From Juglans regia (taxonomy: Eukaryota > Streptophyta > Magnoliopsida > Fagales > Juglandaceae): a DNA stretch of 64,000 nucleotides. Positions 1 to 13,600 of the stretch are shown piece by piece; position 1 is the first letter of the stretch, and every line of letters begins with the position of its first letter. The notes below the pieces were generated by a model. The model searched no databases. It was not told the DNA's origin and was given only the letters and a program-made list of their open reading frames with translations. Both the position numbers and the translations under genes were made by a program. The stretch spans positions 10,536,362 through 10,600,361 of the forward strand of contig NC_049903.1 in NCBI RefSeq assembly GCF_001411555.2. The letters are read 5' to 3'.

Positions 1-269
1 TTTTTAAATTTTTATATAAAATATAATATAAAATTTAATTTTTATTATACTATTCACAAATTATCTTAATTTATTTCTAAATTTAAACTACTTTAAATTT
101 GATAGAATCTTGACCATCATCTTCCCCTTAGCCCCCGTAATTTGAGAGAATCATACATATAAATATCACACTTTTTTTTTTTTTTTTTAGCACAAGAAAA
201 AGATAAAAAGGAATGAGATTTGAGACATAGAATCTTAGAGATTCATTCCAAGCCAATAACTGGCATCGT

Positions 270-475
270 TATTAGAGCTGGTTTGGTTACAAACTATCTC
301 ATTTTTATTATAATTTTTTTAAAATTTTACATAATATATAATAAATAATTATATTTTTTTAAATTTTAAAATAAAAATAATTAAAAATTTATATTATAAC
401 AATATTTTATTTAATTTTTAATAAAATAACTGAATTCATTTTATCTGAATTCATTTTATCTGTTTACCATTGATT
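270..475. repeat. Degenerate Tourist-like MITE copy
   Basis: An AT-rich block opens with GGTTTGGTTAC and shares runs such as CAATATTTTATTTAA with better preserved copies at 22047-22260 and 28458-28657. Its terminal inverted repeats are eroded and no clean target duplication is visible, so the limits are approximate. Confidence 0.35.
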
Positions 476-3006
476 CCATAAAAAATAAAAATAAAAAATA
501 AAAAAAGTCTGCTCTCCACGAGACATTGGGGCTGAACAGCTGCTCTGACCACCTTGACAGACGTGCATTTACATACACACAAAAAAGGACATTTGAGCCT
601 TTTGATCCAATTCATTCATTCTTTTAGCTATCTCATGACTCCCCAATTACATGAAAATACATACACAACGAAAGATAAATCCAAAGAAAGACGTAATTTT
701 CAGAATGAGGTATGGGAAAAGGACGAGATTGCCGGAATTTGTTTAGGACAAGGAACGGAATATTATTCCACAGATTACGTCGAAGCCGGTCGCCATGCAA
801 TGTTAAATTTGTTAATATCACTGCAGTCCAAATTAAACTAACAAGAATTGTAAACCTTTTTTTTTATCATCATCATCATCATCATCCACACACGCATTGC
901 ACAATGCATGCTTTGCTTCTGTCTCTGTATTTTTTAACGATTTTTTTATTACTTTTTAATTTCATGATTTGATAATAATTAAGTACTTTCCCAAAACCTG
1001 ACAAATATGATAGGTATAATTTGATAATAATTACTTTAATCTATATAATTTTTTATAGTAATATTTATTGTATTCGAAGTTGTATAAGAACAGGGAAAGT
1101 TAAAATTAATCTAAAAGCTTCCCAGCAGAAAAGGGTAATACTTAAATGAGGTGGAAAGAGCAAAGACTCGGACTTTGGGTGTCTATTGGTCAAGACTCGT
1201 TTTGTTGTTTCTCGGTTTTCAGCTCCCTTTAATACCCCTAGAGGGAATAATTTCCTGCCGAATTCCAGTTTGTATTTCCAATTTCGGTAAAGTTTGAGGG
1301 AGGAGGGAGGGAGGAAGAGTTGAAAGGAGGGGCTTTGATTCCGGAGGTGAATGGGTACATCTCCTCGCGGTAGTGTCTGGCTCTTCATGTATTTTCTCAT
1401 GCATGTACAACCAGAAATAATATTGTTTTAACTGCTAATTTTTTGGTTGTTGCTTTTACTTTTTGACTTGTTTATCTCTTGTCATGTCGTTATTGTTCTT
1501 CGTCTATATTTACAGGGAAGATGTTTGTAGGACTTTCTCTGAATTTAATCTGTCATGTCAACTTTTGTGGGAAGTTAATGTGTTTCTCAAACCCTAATTA
1601 TATCTATATGTCAAATGTTTGGACGCTCTGATATTTTTAGTGCAATGGATTTTTCTGCCTTGCTATTCTTTCCTTTATCCCATGTCAAATTTTTACTTTC
1701 TTTGTATTCCCATGCTTCCCAGATATGGGGGCCTAAAAGCTTAGTGTTTCTTGTTATTCACCTGCCTCCATATTATGGTAGATTTAGAATAGTCATGTGA
1801 ATTACTCGCATACCCAATCTTTCCCCATGGATAAGGAACCGCGCCAAACTAGCTATGTAGCATTTTCCTTGACATGATGTGAAGGCACAGCCATTGATAA
1901 AAAAGGCTTAGGACTATTGGATTCTGATTTGGTTAAACTTTTAACCTGCACATAGATAGTGAATTTTCAAATCTTCATTAATTAAACAAAAGAAGCTGAA
2001 CATTCCCAAAAAGTGGCTTTGAGGAAAATAAGAAAACAATGAAACAAATGGGAAAAAGAAAAAGAAAAAGGAACGTTGATGTTTATAACTTAAAGAGTCT
2101 CAGACAGTTTCTGTCGAGTACTTAGAAACGGATCTTGTTTTAACTAGTTTACAAGTAGTTGACTTTGTTTACAGTGTATATGTGACTGTAGATAGCTTAT
2201 GGAGTAGCTTTGTTGTCCTATACATATCTTTTGTTGTACTTGTTAGTTAAATATGTTCATCATATAACTGTAGAGCAAGTGCCAATTCTCTTGGGCATAA
2301 TACCTTCCAATATATTGGAGGAGAATAACTTTTGGAGGTAAACTTATCATGTGATCAAAGTACTCATATTGTTTTAGGTTGCTTCTGTCTAAAATGGAGA
2401 TATTCTATGGAACACATTTGTCAAGAAGAATATTAAAAATTTATGTAAAGATAGAATCCTGTCGCTATTTCTAGTAGACGTTCAGTGATAACTATCGAGG
2501 GTATAGTTTAAGAGGGCATTGCTTCCTTCTGTAATTGTATTTTCTATACTAAATCTTTTATTCTTTTATCAGATCTGATTCACTGCTACATTAATGAGGG
2601 AATTTCCTTAATTACAACTACCAATAAAAAAAAGTTTCCTTAATTACAACTACTTGAGCTTGTTTTGTTTTGTTTAATGCACAGATATGAGCATGCACAT
2701 GCACATGCACATTCAGTACCCAGATATCTTTTAAGTTCATCATGATGCTAGGAATTAATTCCAAGATCTGTGCAATGAGGAATTGTTGCCTTTTTAATAC
2801 AAGCCTAATGGTTTACATTCCAATGTTCTTGGTTACATGTCATTTAAAGAACAATTTCCTCATTCTCTTCGGCATGAGTTTTTGTTCCATGGAGCATTCT
2901 TATATTTCCAGCCTCATGTTCTAGGAAGCTGTAACATGTCTTGTAATTTTCTTTATCTTTCATGCTATTGACAGCTTCTGGCCTTCTTGTTTTAGATAAA
3001 TGATAG
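476..3006. other. Upstream region of the PHL7-like gene
   Basis: No coding gene is supported here; the short open frames have no family resemblance. A GA-rich stretch at about 1295-1340, followed by a possible donor (GGAG|GTGAAT, near 1346), could be a 5' UTR exon. A likely acceptor TTTTAG ends at 2995, eleven bases before the chosen start codon, which suggests at least one 5' UTR intron. An (ATC)n tract lies at 866-886 and a short ATGCAC repeat near 2691-2712. Confidence 0.4.
866..886. repeat. (ATC)n microsatellite
   Basis: Seven uninterrupted ATC units follow an oligo-T run. No function is evident. Confidence 0.8.
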
Positions 3007-5501
3007 ATGTATCAGCCAAAGAGTGTTCATAATTCAAGCCTAGTCCAAAAAAACTCGCTAGTTCATGGTCAGCATTTAGATTGTGTTATGGACCCAATCA
3101 GTGGAGGAAACGGTCACGACAACGCCAGTCTTGCCTCGAAGCAACGCTTGCGTTGGACACATGAGCTTCATGAACGTTTTGTTGATGCTGTGGCACAACT
3201 TGGTGGGCCTGACCGTGAGTCACCTCAACCTTTATATTCCTAATTAGGTTTTGTTGTTTGTTGTCATATTTCTACTAATTCTGAACTGTGACCTTTATTT
3301 GGCAAGATGCAGGATTCATCGGGTAAATTAGCCTGGCTATTATTTGGTATTAATAGGGTCTAGTACTGCTCATTTTAACTTCTATATCCAGTTTTGTTTT
3401 CGTACAATTTTGAATCAGTTTCTAATGCAAGATGCTATAACGCACAAGTGGGAATGCCAGGCTCGTCTTGTAAGTTAAAAGTGAGGGAAAGGATAGGAGA
3501 AACAAACAGAAGTAACATTTTTGGCGTTCCAAAGTGGGAATATGAAATCAAAACGACTTCTTAATGATCTAATCCTGTGTATACAAGTTGATTATGAGGA
3601 AAATAGGTACCCTAACTCATTTCTAGGTCGTGGTGCTAGGTTGTTCATATAAATTGTAACACCATTGATAGGAAGAATGTGTGAATTGCATAAAAATCTA
3701 ATCAAATGGTCCTAAATTTCTCTTGAAGGAGTACCAAAATTTCAATGGATAAACTCACCAAATCCTATGCAAATTATTATTTGTGAATATTGGAATTGTT
3801 GTAAATGGTTTTCTTCTTTTTCTTTCTGGGTTCTGTTTCCAGGGGCTACACCCAAAGGTGTCCTCAGAGTAATGGGTGTTCAAGGTCTAACAATATATCA
3901 TGTCAAAAGCCATTTACAGGTATATAAAAATTGATTCTGTGCTATGCAAAAATTCGTTCTTCCATTTATCTCATTCTTGATTTTTTTTCCAGAATGTTTG
4001 GGGATGGGTTTGAGTAATTCTTATGTTAAAATTCATTGTCATCTGTCATTTTTGTTGACTCTGTTTTTGTGATGCATCCAGAAATACCGGCTTGCAAAAT
4101 ATCTCCCTGACTCATCATCAGATGGTAGGTTAACTATGTTCTGATTGACCAGTTTATAGGGCAGGATCTCTGTGATGCTAACCATAAAGAGATGTATGAT
4201 CAATGATCATAGCTGCCTCACATTATTTTTTTCACTTATTCTTAAATTTTGATGCAAGGGAAAAAAGCTGATAAGAAAGAAACTGGGGATATGCTTTCAA
4301 GTTTGGATGGTTCATCGTAAGTACAGCTGCCAGTTTTACCATGTCGTTCCAGTAACGAGTGTGGTCATGCCATAATATACTCATTTAGTAGGTTATTAAA
4401 CAGTAACAGCTCCCACATTCTGGATGTAAGATTTCCATTTATATTGTTGGAATAATTTATTATTTTCCTTTCCTGTTCAATGTTCTCAAGTGTTCAAGAC
4501 ATAAGGACATAAAATTTTACAAATTATGATTACATCCGATATCATGTGACTGTCAAAATGGCTTGTTATTTGGCTGCTTGGTATGAGAAAGAATGTGTTC
4601 TTCCTTTCTGCAGTGGGATGCAAATAAATGAAGCACTCAAGCTGCAGATGGAGGTGCAGAAGCGACTGCATGAGCAATTAGAGGCACGTTTTCTCTTTGA
4701 TACTGGTATCAAAATAAGTAGCTTATACTGATTTAGTTTTTCTTTCATCATTATCTTTCTTATCATCCCCTTAATCTAGTTTTTCTAAGGGCAAGAGAGA
4801 GCATGTGACCCTATTCTACTCAAGTAAATTTGAGTCGGAGAATGGGACAGGGATGGAATTAGTCTTTTTTCATTTTTGTTTTTGGTGCCCTAGTGCAATG
4901 GACATGTTGGAGTCTTAATTTGTCAACTCTCACCAAACCTGTATTTTCTGCATATTTTTAAGCATAACAGGTTCAGAGGCAGCTACAGTTACGGATAGAA
5001 GCCCAGGGCAAATACTTGAAGAAGATAATCGAGGAGCAACAACGATTTGGAGTTCTTTCAGAAACATCTGGTTCTGGGGTGCCAGGTCCAGCATCAGGTG
5101 ACAATTGCCCAGATTCTGACATTAAGACTGACCCAGCAACCCCTGCCCCAACCTCCGAGGGCCCCCTACAAGACAAGGCCGCCAAGGAATGTGCCCCTGC
5201 CAGCCTTTCCATTGATGAATCTTTCTCATCTCACCATGAACCATTGACTCCAGATTCTGGTTGCCATCTCAGTTCCCCAGCTGAGAGTCCCAAAGGCGAA
5301 AGGTTGATTAAGAAGCAAAGAGTCCTTGTGGGTGGAGCATATGCTAAACCAGAAATGGTGCTTCCACATCAGATACTTGAGTCGAGTTGCATCTCATACC
5401 AGCAGCAACACTCTATTTTTCTGTCCAGAGAGCAGTTTGAACCTTCATCGGATGTATCAATCAGGAATGAAGATCACATGGAAAAGTTTGGGCCAAACTG
5501 A
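3007..5501 (+). CDS. PHL7: MYB-CC (GARP) transcription factor, PHL7-like
   Basis: Six coding exons join in phase into 328 codons: 3007-3214, 3843-3919, 4082-4124, 4259-4316, 4614-4683 and 4971-5501. The MYB-like SANT/GARP domain covers about residues 46-102, including [13 protein letters not shown] and [12 protein letters not shown], and would bind DNA in the nucleus. The MYB-CC coiled coil (about 131-178, including [13 protein letters not shown]) is expected to mediate dimerisation. The acidic, Ser/Pro-rich C-terminus contains [12 protein letters not shown]. From family knowledge it resembles Arabidopsis PHL7 within the PHR1-like clade linked to phosphate signalling; a role in phosphate starvation here is inference. 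The first ATG after the acceptor at 2995 was used; a downstream start at residue 28 (Met in CVMDP) is possible. Introns 1-4 have GT donors, but intron 5 starts with GC (GAG|GCACGT), supported by the conserved phase across the junction. Confidence 0.9.
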
Positions 5502-6565
5502 TGTGATGCTGCGCAGGCTAATAACATTTTTTGTTGTCTGTAGTTTCTTCAGAGTATATATCTCTAATTTAGTCAAAGAACTCTTTATCACAAATGTACT
5601 GGGATGATAATTTCAGCATGGAGACATTTCCATAAGAGATGATGGTTTACTAAATTCAGAGAATTGTTGTAAATAGATGCTGGGATTTGGTTCAATTATC
5701 AGGTGCTACTTGTAACATGGACACCACTTAATAAATGAGATATGAATCCCTTGCCATTCAAATGAAGTACAGCGAAGGACGGAAGGCATGGCCATGACAT
5801 TGTACCGTTCTTTTCCTCGGACAAACGAATTGGGGTTTGCAAATTTAATGACTTCATAAAATGCTCATAATGAATTAAAGATCCCAGATTCTCACTTCTT
5901 TCCTATATTAACTATTTATCTTCCTTCCTTTATATTTGATTTATTATAATTGGGAATCGAGAAAAGCATTTCGATTCCCAATTCGAAATAACAGTTGGAA
6001 CACGGCCGAAGTAAAATGACCATTTCGTGGACAGCCGAAGGTGCATTGAGCCGTTTCCTTGACCAACTCCAATGGCACTTGGCACATTCGGACATGTAAA
6101 TCAGGCAGCACAGGATGTAAGGACATGATCAATAAGGCATTAAGATAGTGAGCGAGGGGCATAACGAAATCAAGCTTTGTTTACGAGTCTTTCCTATAAT
6201 CAGACTAATCAAATAGGCTAATAGAATGTGTACACCCAAAATGATGTCCAGCTTCCTGCTGCTTTTGACAATGAAATATCCTACTGCTCTTTTTTAGTAA
6301 CACAAACTCCTAATGCTAAGAAATCCTTTCCTACCCAACATCCAGAACACTTACATGCTGCATGAAATTTGTCATACACGACCTATTAAACAAATTGAGA
6401 GCATGAGAGAGAGTTTTCAACGAAACCAATCTTTCACAAAAAGCCCATGTTTGATGAATGGCACTCCGAAATCATAGAACACTCCTGCTTCGATGACCTT
6501 CAGCAAGAAACCGGAAGGATTACCACCTTGGTCATAGTTACAAACACCATTTCACAGTACAGCAG
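5502..6565. other. Convergent 3' region between two genes
   Basis: The PHL7-like gene ends at 5501 and the hydrolase gene, on the other strand, ends at 6566, so both 3' UTRs face each other. An AATAAA at 5730-5735 is a plausible polyadenylation signal for the plus-strand gene. No further gene is seen. Confidence 0.5.
5730..5735 (+). terminator. Candidate polyadenylation signal of PHL7-like gene
   Basis: A canonical AATAAA lies about 230 bases after the stop codon, a usual 3' UTR length for plants. In AT-rich DNA the motif is common, so this rests on position only. Confidence 0.35.
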
Positions 6566-7589
6566 TCATGAAGAGCGTTGTCTTCGATGGTTCACCCGCT
6601 TCAGAAAGCACAGACGTAGTCGTTTGCTTAGAGCTTCTAACTTTTCAAATTTCTCACTTCTATGCTTCTTTGGAGCAACCACAGTTTTCTTCTTCTTTTC
6701 CTCTTTTGTAGAGTCTGACGATTTATGTTCCACATTCCGAAGAGGTGTCGCATAGACCTGAAGAGTCCTCTAAAGGAAAGGCAACTTGCTCATTACAAAG
6801 AAGACAAATATCAATAGAACATCTGTTATACAGAGTGAAGAGTGCAGTGGGTGTGTGACATTATCATTCTAAACACTCTACATTCAATATTTCTTCCCAA
6901 TCAAGGAACTTTTCCGGCATATATGCTAAGCGGGATCCACTGACTGGCAGAGCCCTTACAACGTTTGTAGACTTTTATAGTTCTATGGTACAAACCCTAC
7001 AAAGCTGGCTGTCTGAGCTAGCACCACCTCAACTCCTTCCCTTGCCCCGATTAGAAACATTCATTGGCAGTGGCAGCAATACCACCGCAAGGACTTTTAT
7101 TTAGAGTAGTGATGGGCTAACAACCCATTTACAATTTATAGACAACTTTAAACATAATAATATTTTTATTAAATTTAAACACATCAAATCAAAAGTAAAA
7201 GTCAAAATAATATTATTTTATTACATACTTGTATAGAAGTTGTTATTCAGTGGTGACTTTGTCATTGCCCTTATTTATATGACTGGAGTTCAGTGGTGAC
7301 TTTGTCATTGCCCTTATTATATGACTGGAGTTTGAAAAAAGAATATAACAATAAGGAAGCAGAGAGCCACAGCAACTATACCCTGACCCATAACTTAACC
7401 AGGTCTGGATGCAATTACACCTATAATCTAGATTATTACCTATTTTTGATAGGTAAAAAAAACACTGCACGAAAAAGAGAAGAAAAATAAGAGTTAAGTT
7501 ATTACCTATTCCAGGAACCAACTGGATGGCAATCAACAAAGTTTTAGAAAAATCAAAGTTTGTTGAGGCAAATGCGTAGCGCCACACGC

Positions 7590-7627
<38 letters not shown>

Positions 7628-10600
7628 ATGACTGTTGTCAACAGCTGTGCAGTCCGCAGAAGATTCTTCATCACTGCCTCCTAAAGATGAGCATCTTCCC
7701 CAACTTTCTCTATTTGAGCTTGTATACGAGCAACATTCTTCATTCTGGCCATTGGGCTTATCCTGAAAATTATAACTGCAAAGTTTAAGTGAAACTATAC
7801 AGTGAAATGGAAAACCCAAAATCAACAGTCAAACTAGACCAGGATGTGAGGCCTCCTTGCATGCATCATGTCATGTTTCAGGCTCTCAGTCATTGCTAGG
7901 ACAAGAAAAAGCCACTGGACCAGGATGATTATCCTTACAAGACATGGTATTAAACCCAATAAAAAGCTCAACTTTAACTTCAGTTGAAGTTCAATTTCAT
8001 TAAGCACGAAGCAGCAAACCAACAAAAGAGTTGCCAAACCATTCTTGTCTCTGATGAAAAATAGATTACACGACTTCCAAATTTCATAGATGGTATCAAA
8101 CAAAATCACCTGTAAATTTTCAAGATTGCTAAGTGAATTGTTCTCATTAAGCATGGAGTCCTGCATCATGATAGCAAAGAAATAACTAATAAAATACTCT
8201 AACATAGAAAGAAGAAAGAGAGAAGCGAAAAGGTCACAAAACCAACAAAAGAAGGTACATACAACAGTAGTCACTGGTGCAATTTCAGAAAGAAGTTCAC
8301 CCACAGACTTTGAAGCTGAAGTGCTACGAGGAGCTGAAGATGAACTCCCAGCATGGCAACCCGCAGAATGAAGACCAGTGATTATCTCGTATAAGAGGCT
8401 CTAAAGAGAAAGTCGGATGGTTAATCTCTATGGTCAATGTCACAATGGATGAAAAATACAGGGAAAGCTGCCAATGCATCTTGGTGACATTGTGGGGGAA
8501 TAAATGAAATGGAGACCCAAAATAGTAGCTATCCTCTTTTGCTAGGCGCTTAAATAGTTGCTCTGAGAACTATCGATAGTAATGCTATACTTGCATGAGG
8601 TGTAATATGAGCCAATTCTATAAGCACGATGTGAAAAACTAATATGGTGCAGCAGACAATGCAAACACAGTTTAATATTAAATATGATCAAGAAGCCAGG
8701 TTGACAATTTGATATTTTAATTTTTAACTGATCTCATCACTGAATGATCACAAGTAATACTTTTTGTCCATTTTCTATTCAATAGTGATGATCGGCAGAT
8801 ACTCTGTGATAATATGATCAAGAAGCCAGGTTGACAATTTGATATTTTAATTTTTAACTGATCTCATCACTGAATGATCACAAGTAATACTTTTTGTCCA
8901 TTTTCTATTCAATAGTGATGATCGGCAGATACTCTGTGATATGCTATTAAAGCTCTGAGCGCTGCCAGAAAATGCGATTTCCTCTTCTTATGCAACAAAA
9001 AGAAAACAAAAAAGAAGAAAAGAAAAAAAGAAAAAAACAGAAAACAGAAAAGAAAGAACAGACAACATAAAATTTATGAAATCAGGGTATCAAAATTGAA
9101 GATAATGACCAAATGTAAGAAGAAAAAAATTTCTAATCACCCAGTACGTTAAACACATCTCCCCCCCCTCCCCCCCCCAAATCCAAAGCTGAGCAAGCAG
9201 AACAAAGGAAAACTAAGTGAAGCACTTAACCTTCAATTTCTTCCTTTCAGTTTACTAGGATGCCCTATCACCACAGATTCGAGCTACTATTTATTGATGC
9301 CATAAGCAGGAGCATAGAGATGATATAGAAAAAGCTAGCATATGCAATACTAACATTAACCAGTTAAAAACAGCATTTGACTGGAAAATCACCTCATTCA
9401 TACCAGCAGTGGTCTTCAAATCCCCCAAATCATAATATTTCTCTAGCTTACTTGATTGAGCAGCAGAAATTTGAGGGGGGTGAAGGACATTGTAGAAGAA
9501 AATGGAAACAGAATCATAATAGAACTGTGGTCGTGAGGAGTTGTGATCGCCATCAAATTTTATAATATTTTTATCCCCCTACAAGGAATCAAAGATATGG
9601 TCAACTGCATCACAAATATGAGTTGAAATTTTTTATTTCAGCAGAGAAAAATATCTTTGTAATAAGACAATACCGCATAGGACTTAAAAATGAGGTCAGA
9701 GTGATGGGGTTGAATGAATTTGTCATCACTGGCGTGTCCAAATAAAGCAGGAATGTATGTTTTGGGTGCAACCTGCAAAAGTTACAGGTTAAACTAAAGG
9801 TTTAATGAGTCTATTCTACAAATTTCAGCCCAATAAAGTAAAAATCATAGAAGTACCTGTAAACAATTAAGATTCATAATATCAAACTTTGCCTTCCTTT
9901 CAATTACCCGTCGCATATACTGTACAGCCATCTTAACCTGATTGGAGAGAAGAAAAACAAATCCTGTGAATTAAAAATATCTAGAAACATTCTAGATCAA
10001 CTTCTAAAAGCAGACAGTATAAAAAAAAAAAAAAAGGAAGTCTAGCTATATGACACATTCCCACTAGTGCATGTTATAGAGATACTTTTATGCTTTCTAT
10101 AGAGATACTTTTATGCTTTCTATATCTAGATAGTATATCAGATAAATAGATAACGTGTACAGTAAATAGACTCTTTGTGTACCGTAAATAGTCTTAACGT
10201 GTAAATAGCAGCTAACGTGTATAGTAAAACCAGCCGCAATTAAGCGCTGGCTTCAATGCTTGGTTGTAACCCTTTTCTATATAAATGAAGGAAAACAGTA
10301 GAAAGAGGTATTCAGACCAATATTGACATGGTATCAGAGCCACTTTGATTTCCGTAGCGTTGGTCTTAATCACAGGGTGCGATTTTCTTTCGCTATTCTT
10401 GGGAGAATGTTTTATTCTCTGATTCAGCAAGTTCTTTCTTGCTCTTAGTGGGTCTCGGCGACTTCTGTGGAGTCAAACCTTGTGGTTTGAGTTTTTGGTG
10501 GCTGTTGGACTCTGTCCTTCGTGGTGGCTGTGCCTCTTTGTGGCTGTCGACGTTCGCTGGGAGTTACGAGTGCTGCTTCTGTGCCAGTCGGCACTTTCTG

Positions 10601-13600
10601 TGGTGGTTGACAGCATCTGTGGGTGGCTGTGAGGTGGTCGGAGTGCTGCTTCTGCGCCAGTCGGCACTTTCTGTGGTGGTTGACAGCATCTGTGGGTGGC
10701 TTTGAGACTGTCGGCAGGTTCTGTGTGGCGGTCCGAAATTTTCTGGGTGACTGTGTTGCAGTCGGCTCTCTCTGGGAGTTGGGTAATTTTCTGGTCGGGT
10801 CTCTCTCTGCTGGTTTCCGAAAATTTCTGGGCAGGTGTCGAAGTATTTCTCCTTCGTCCGTAAGGTATTTCTCTCCAACAACTGATTTTGGGCCCTTGTT
10901 TCGTGCAGTGCCTATTATTCTTGTGCCTCTGGGTCCTTTATTTTTAGTCTGGGCATTTTAGTTTGGGCTCCTCCTTGTTACCGTGACTTCGAGTTTGGTT
11001 TATTGTGATTCTAATCTTACCACTTATTTGATTGACTACTTAAGCATATTTCTCCAAGTGCTTTTCATCATGTCTATTGAAAATACTATTGTTCGCTTTA
11101 CTGGAAAGAATTTTCCTACGTGGGAATTTCAGTTTAAGATGTTTTTAAAAGGAAAAGAATTATCAAATCATATTGATAATTCTACTGAAGTTCCCACTAA
11201 TGAAAAAGAATTTGCTCAATGGGAGGTCAAGGATGCCAAGGTAATTTCTTGGTTATTAGGGACGATTGAGTCTCACCTTGTGACCAATCTTCGTTGTTTT
11301 ACTACGGCTCAAGCTATGTGGGATTATCTTCACCGTATTTACCATCAAGATCATAGTGCTCGGAAGTTCCAATTAGAATTAGAAATTAGTACTTATAGTC
11401 AAGGCAATTTACCTATCGCACAATTTTATTCTGGTTTTATTAACCTTTGGTGCGAGTATTCTGCCATTGTTCATGCTAAGGTTCCCACTACGGCACTCGC
11501 GGCTCTTCAAGCAGTTCATGCTGAGAGTCAACGCGATCAGTTTTTAATGAAGCTTCGACCCGAATTTGAGACCGTTCGAGCTGGTTTGTTGAACCGTAAT
11601 CCGGTTCCTTCTTTGGATATTTGTTTGGGATATTTGTTGCGGGAAGAACAACGATTATCCACTCAGATGGGTATGACTTCTGAGAAGGTCTTTTCTGAGA
11701 CTATGAATGTAGCTTATGCAGCACAAGGGAGAGGAAAGAACAAGTTGCAATGTTTCAGTTGCAAGGAATTTGGTCATATCGCTCGCAACTGTCCTAAGAA
11801 AGTTTGCAACTACTGCAAGAAAGAGGGTCATCTCATCAAAGATTGTCGAGTACGGCCTCAGAATCGCCAATCTCAAGCTTTTCAGGCGGCTGTACAGTCT
11901 TCTTCTTCATCTTCTGCGCCACCTACTGTAAGCTCTGATTCATCTGTTCTCACACCAGCAATGGTCCAACAGATGATTGTGTCTGCTTTTACGGCCTTAG
12001 GCCTGCAAGGTACGGGTACTAACTCAACTTCTTGGATTGTTGATTCGGGTGCTTCTAATCATATGACTGGTAATATGACGGGTCTCCATGGTGTTCGTAA
12101 GTATAGAGGCATGCAAAATATTCAGATTGCTGATGGCAGTACTCTTCCTATTACTGTTGTTGGTAATTTGGGCTCTTCATTTCGCGATGTTTTTGTCTCT
12201 CCTGGATTGTCTACCAATTTGATTTCTGTTGGACAATTGGTAGATAATAATTGTGATGTTCACTTTTCTCGTGGTGGTTGTCTTGTGCAGGATCAGGTGT
12301 CGGGGACGGTGATCGCGAAGGGGCCTAAAGTAGGACGTTTATTTCCCTTACAGTTTTCTATTCCTAATGTTGTTTCTCTTGCTTGTACGACTACTGTCAA
12401 TACTAATGAAGTTTGGCATAAGAAATTAGGTCATCCTAATTCTGTTGTCTTGACTCATCTTATGAAACATGATTTTTTGGGCAATAAAGATTCATTTTCT
12501 TCTTCTCTTGTATCTTTGGATTGTGCTACTTGTCGTCTTGGTAAAAGTAAAACTTTACCTTTTCCTGCACATGGTAGTCGTGCGTCTAACTGTTTTGAGA
12601 TTGTGCATACTGACGTTTGGGGTGTGAGTCCTATTATTTCTCATGGTCAGTATCGTTATTTTGTGACGTTTATAGATGATTATAGTCGATTCACCTGGAT
12701 ATATTTTCTCCGTTCTAAAGCTGACGTGTTTTCTGTCTTTCAAAAATTTGTTGCGCTTGTTGAGACACAGTTCAGTACTTGTATCAAAACTTTACGCTCC
12801 GACTCAGGGGGGGAGTACATGTCTCATTCTTTTCAAAATTTTCTTCAGCAAAAGGGGATCATTTCTCAGCGTTCTTGTCCATATACTCCTCAACAAAATG
12901 GAGTCGCTGAGCGTAAAAATCGTCATCTCTTAGATGTCGTCCGTACTTTATTGATTGATTCTTCTGTACCTTCTAAGTTTTGGGTAGAAGCTTTATCTAC
13001 TGCTGTCTATTTGATCAATCGTTTGCCTACTCCTACTTTAGATTATGATTCTCCATATTTTCGATTATTTGGCATATCTCCTGAGTATCAATCCTTTCAT
13101 ACCTTTGGGTGTGTTTGTTTTGTTCATCTGCCACCTGTTGAGCGTCACAAGCTTGCTGCACAGTCTGTCATGTGTGCCTTTATGGGATATAGTCCCACTC
13201 AGAAAGGATTTATTTGTTATGATGCTCATGCAAATAAATCCCGAATCTCACGGAATGTGATTTTCTTCGAAAATCAATATTTCTTTCAGTCTCAGGTTAT
13301 TTCTAATCCTCCTATTACTCTTCTTCCCGCTTTTGATGATGTATCTCCTTGTATTAAGCGATTTCAACCAAGTATGGTGTATCATCGACGTCTTACCCCT
13401 TCTTCAACGCCCCTTCCAGACACTGATCCGTCACCTGATTCTACAATTCCTATACCTCGACAGTCCACTCGGGTTACACATCCACCAGATAGGTATGGTT
13501 TTCCTCACACCTCGCTTACTGCCACTCTAGACACTATTTCTGTTCCTCACTCTTATACTCAGGCATCCACCCAAGCGTGTTGGCAGCAGGCCATGCAAGA

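Noticed and set aside
7243..7674. 143-codon minus-strand frame with poly-Leu/Ser
   Set aside because: It is exon 12 end plus the (CT)n microsatellite read through; the hydrolase exon uses another frame and stops at the donor.
10439..10961. Open frames in the copia leader
   Set aside because: GT-rich untranslated leader with a 73-bp duplication; the conserved gag begins only at 11070.
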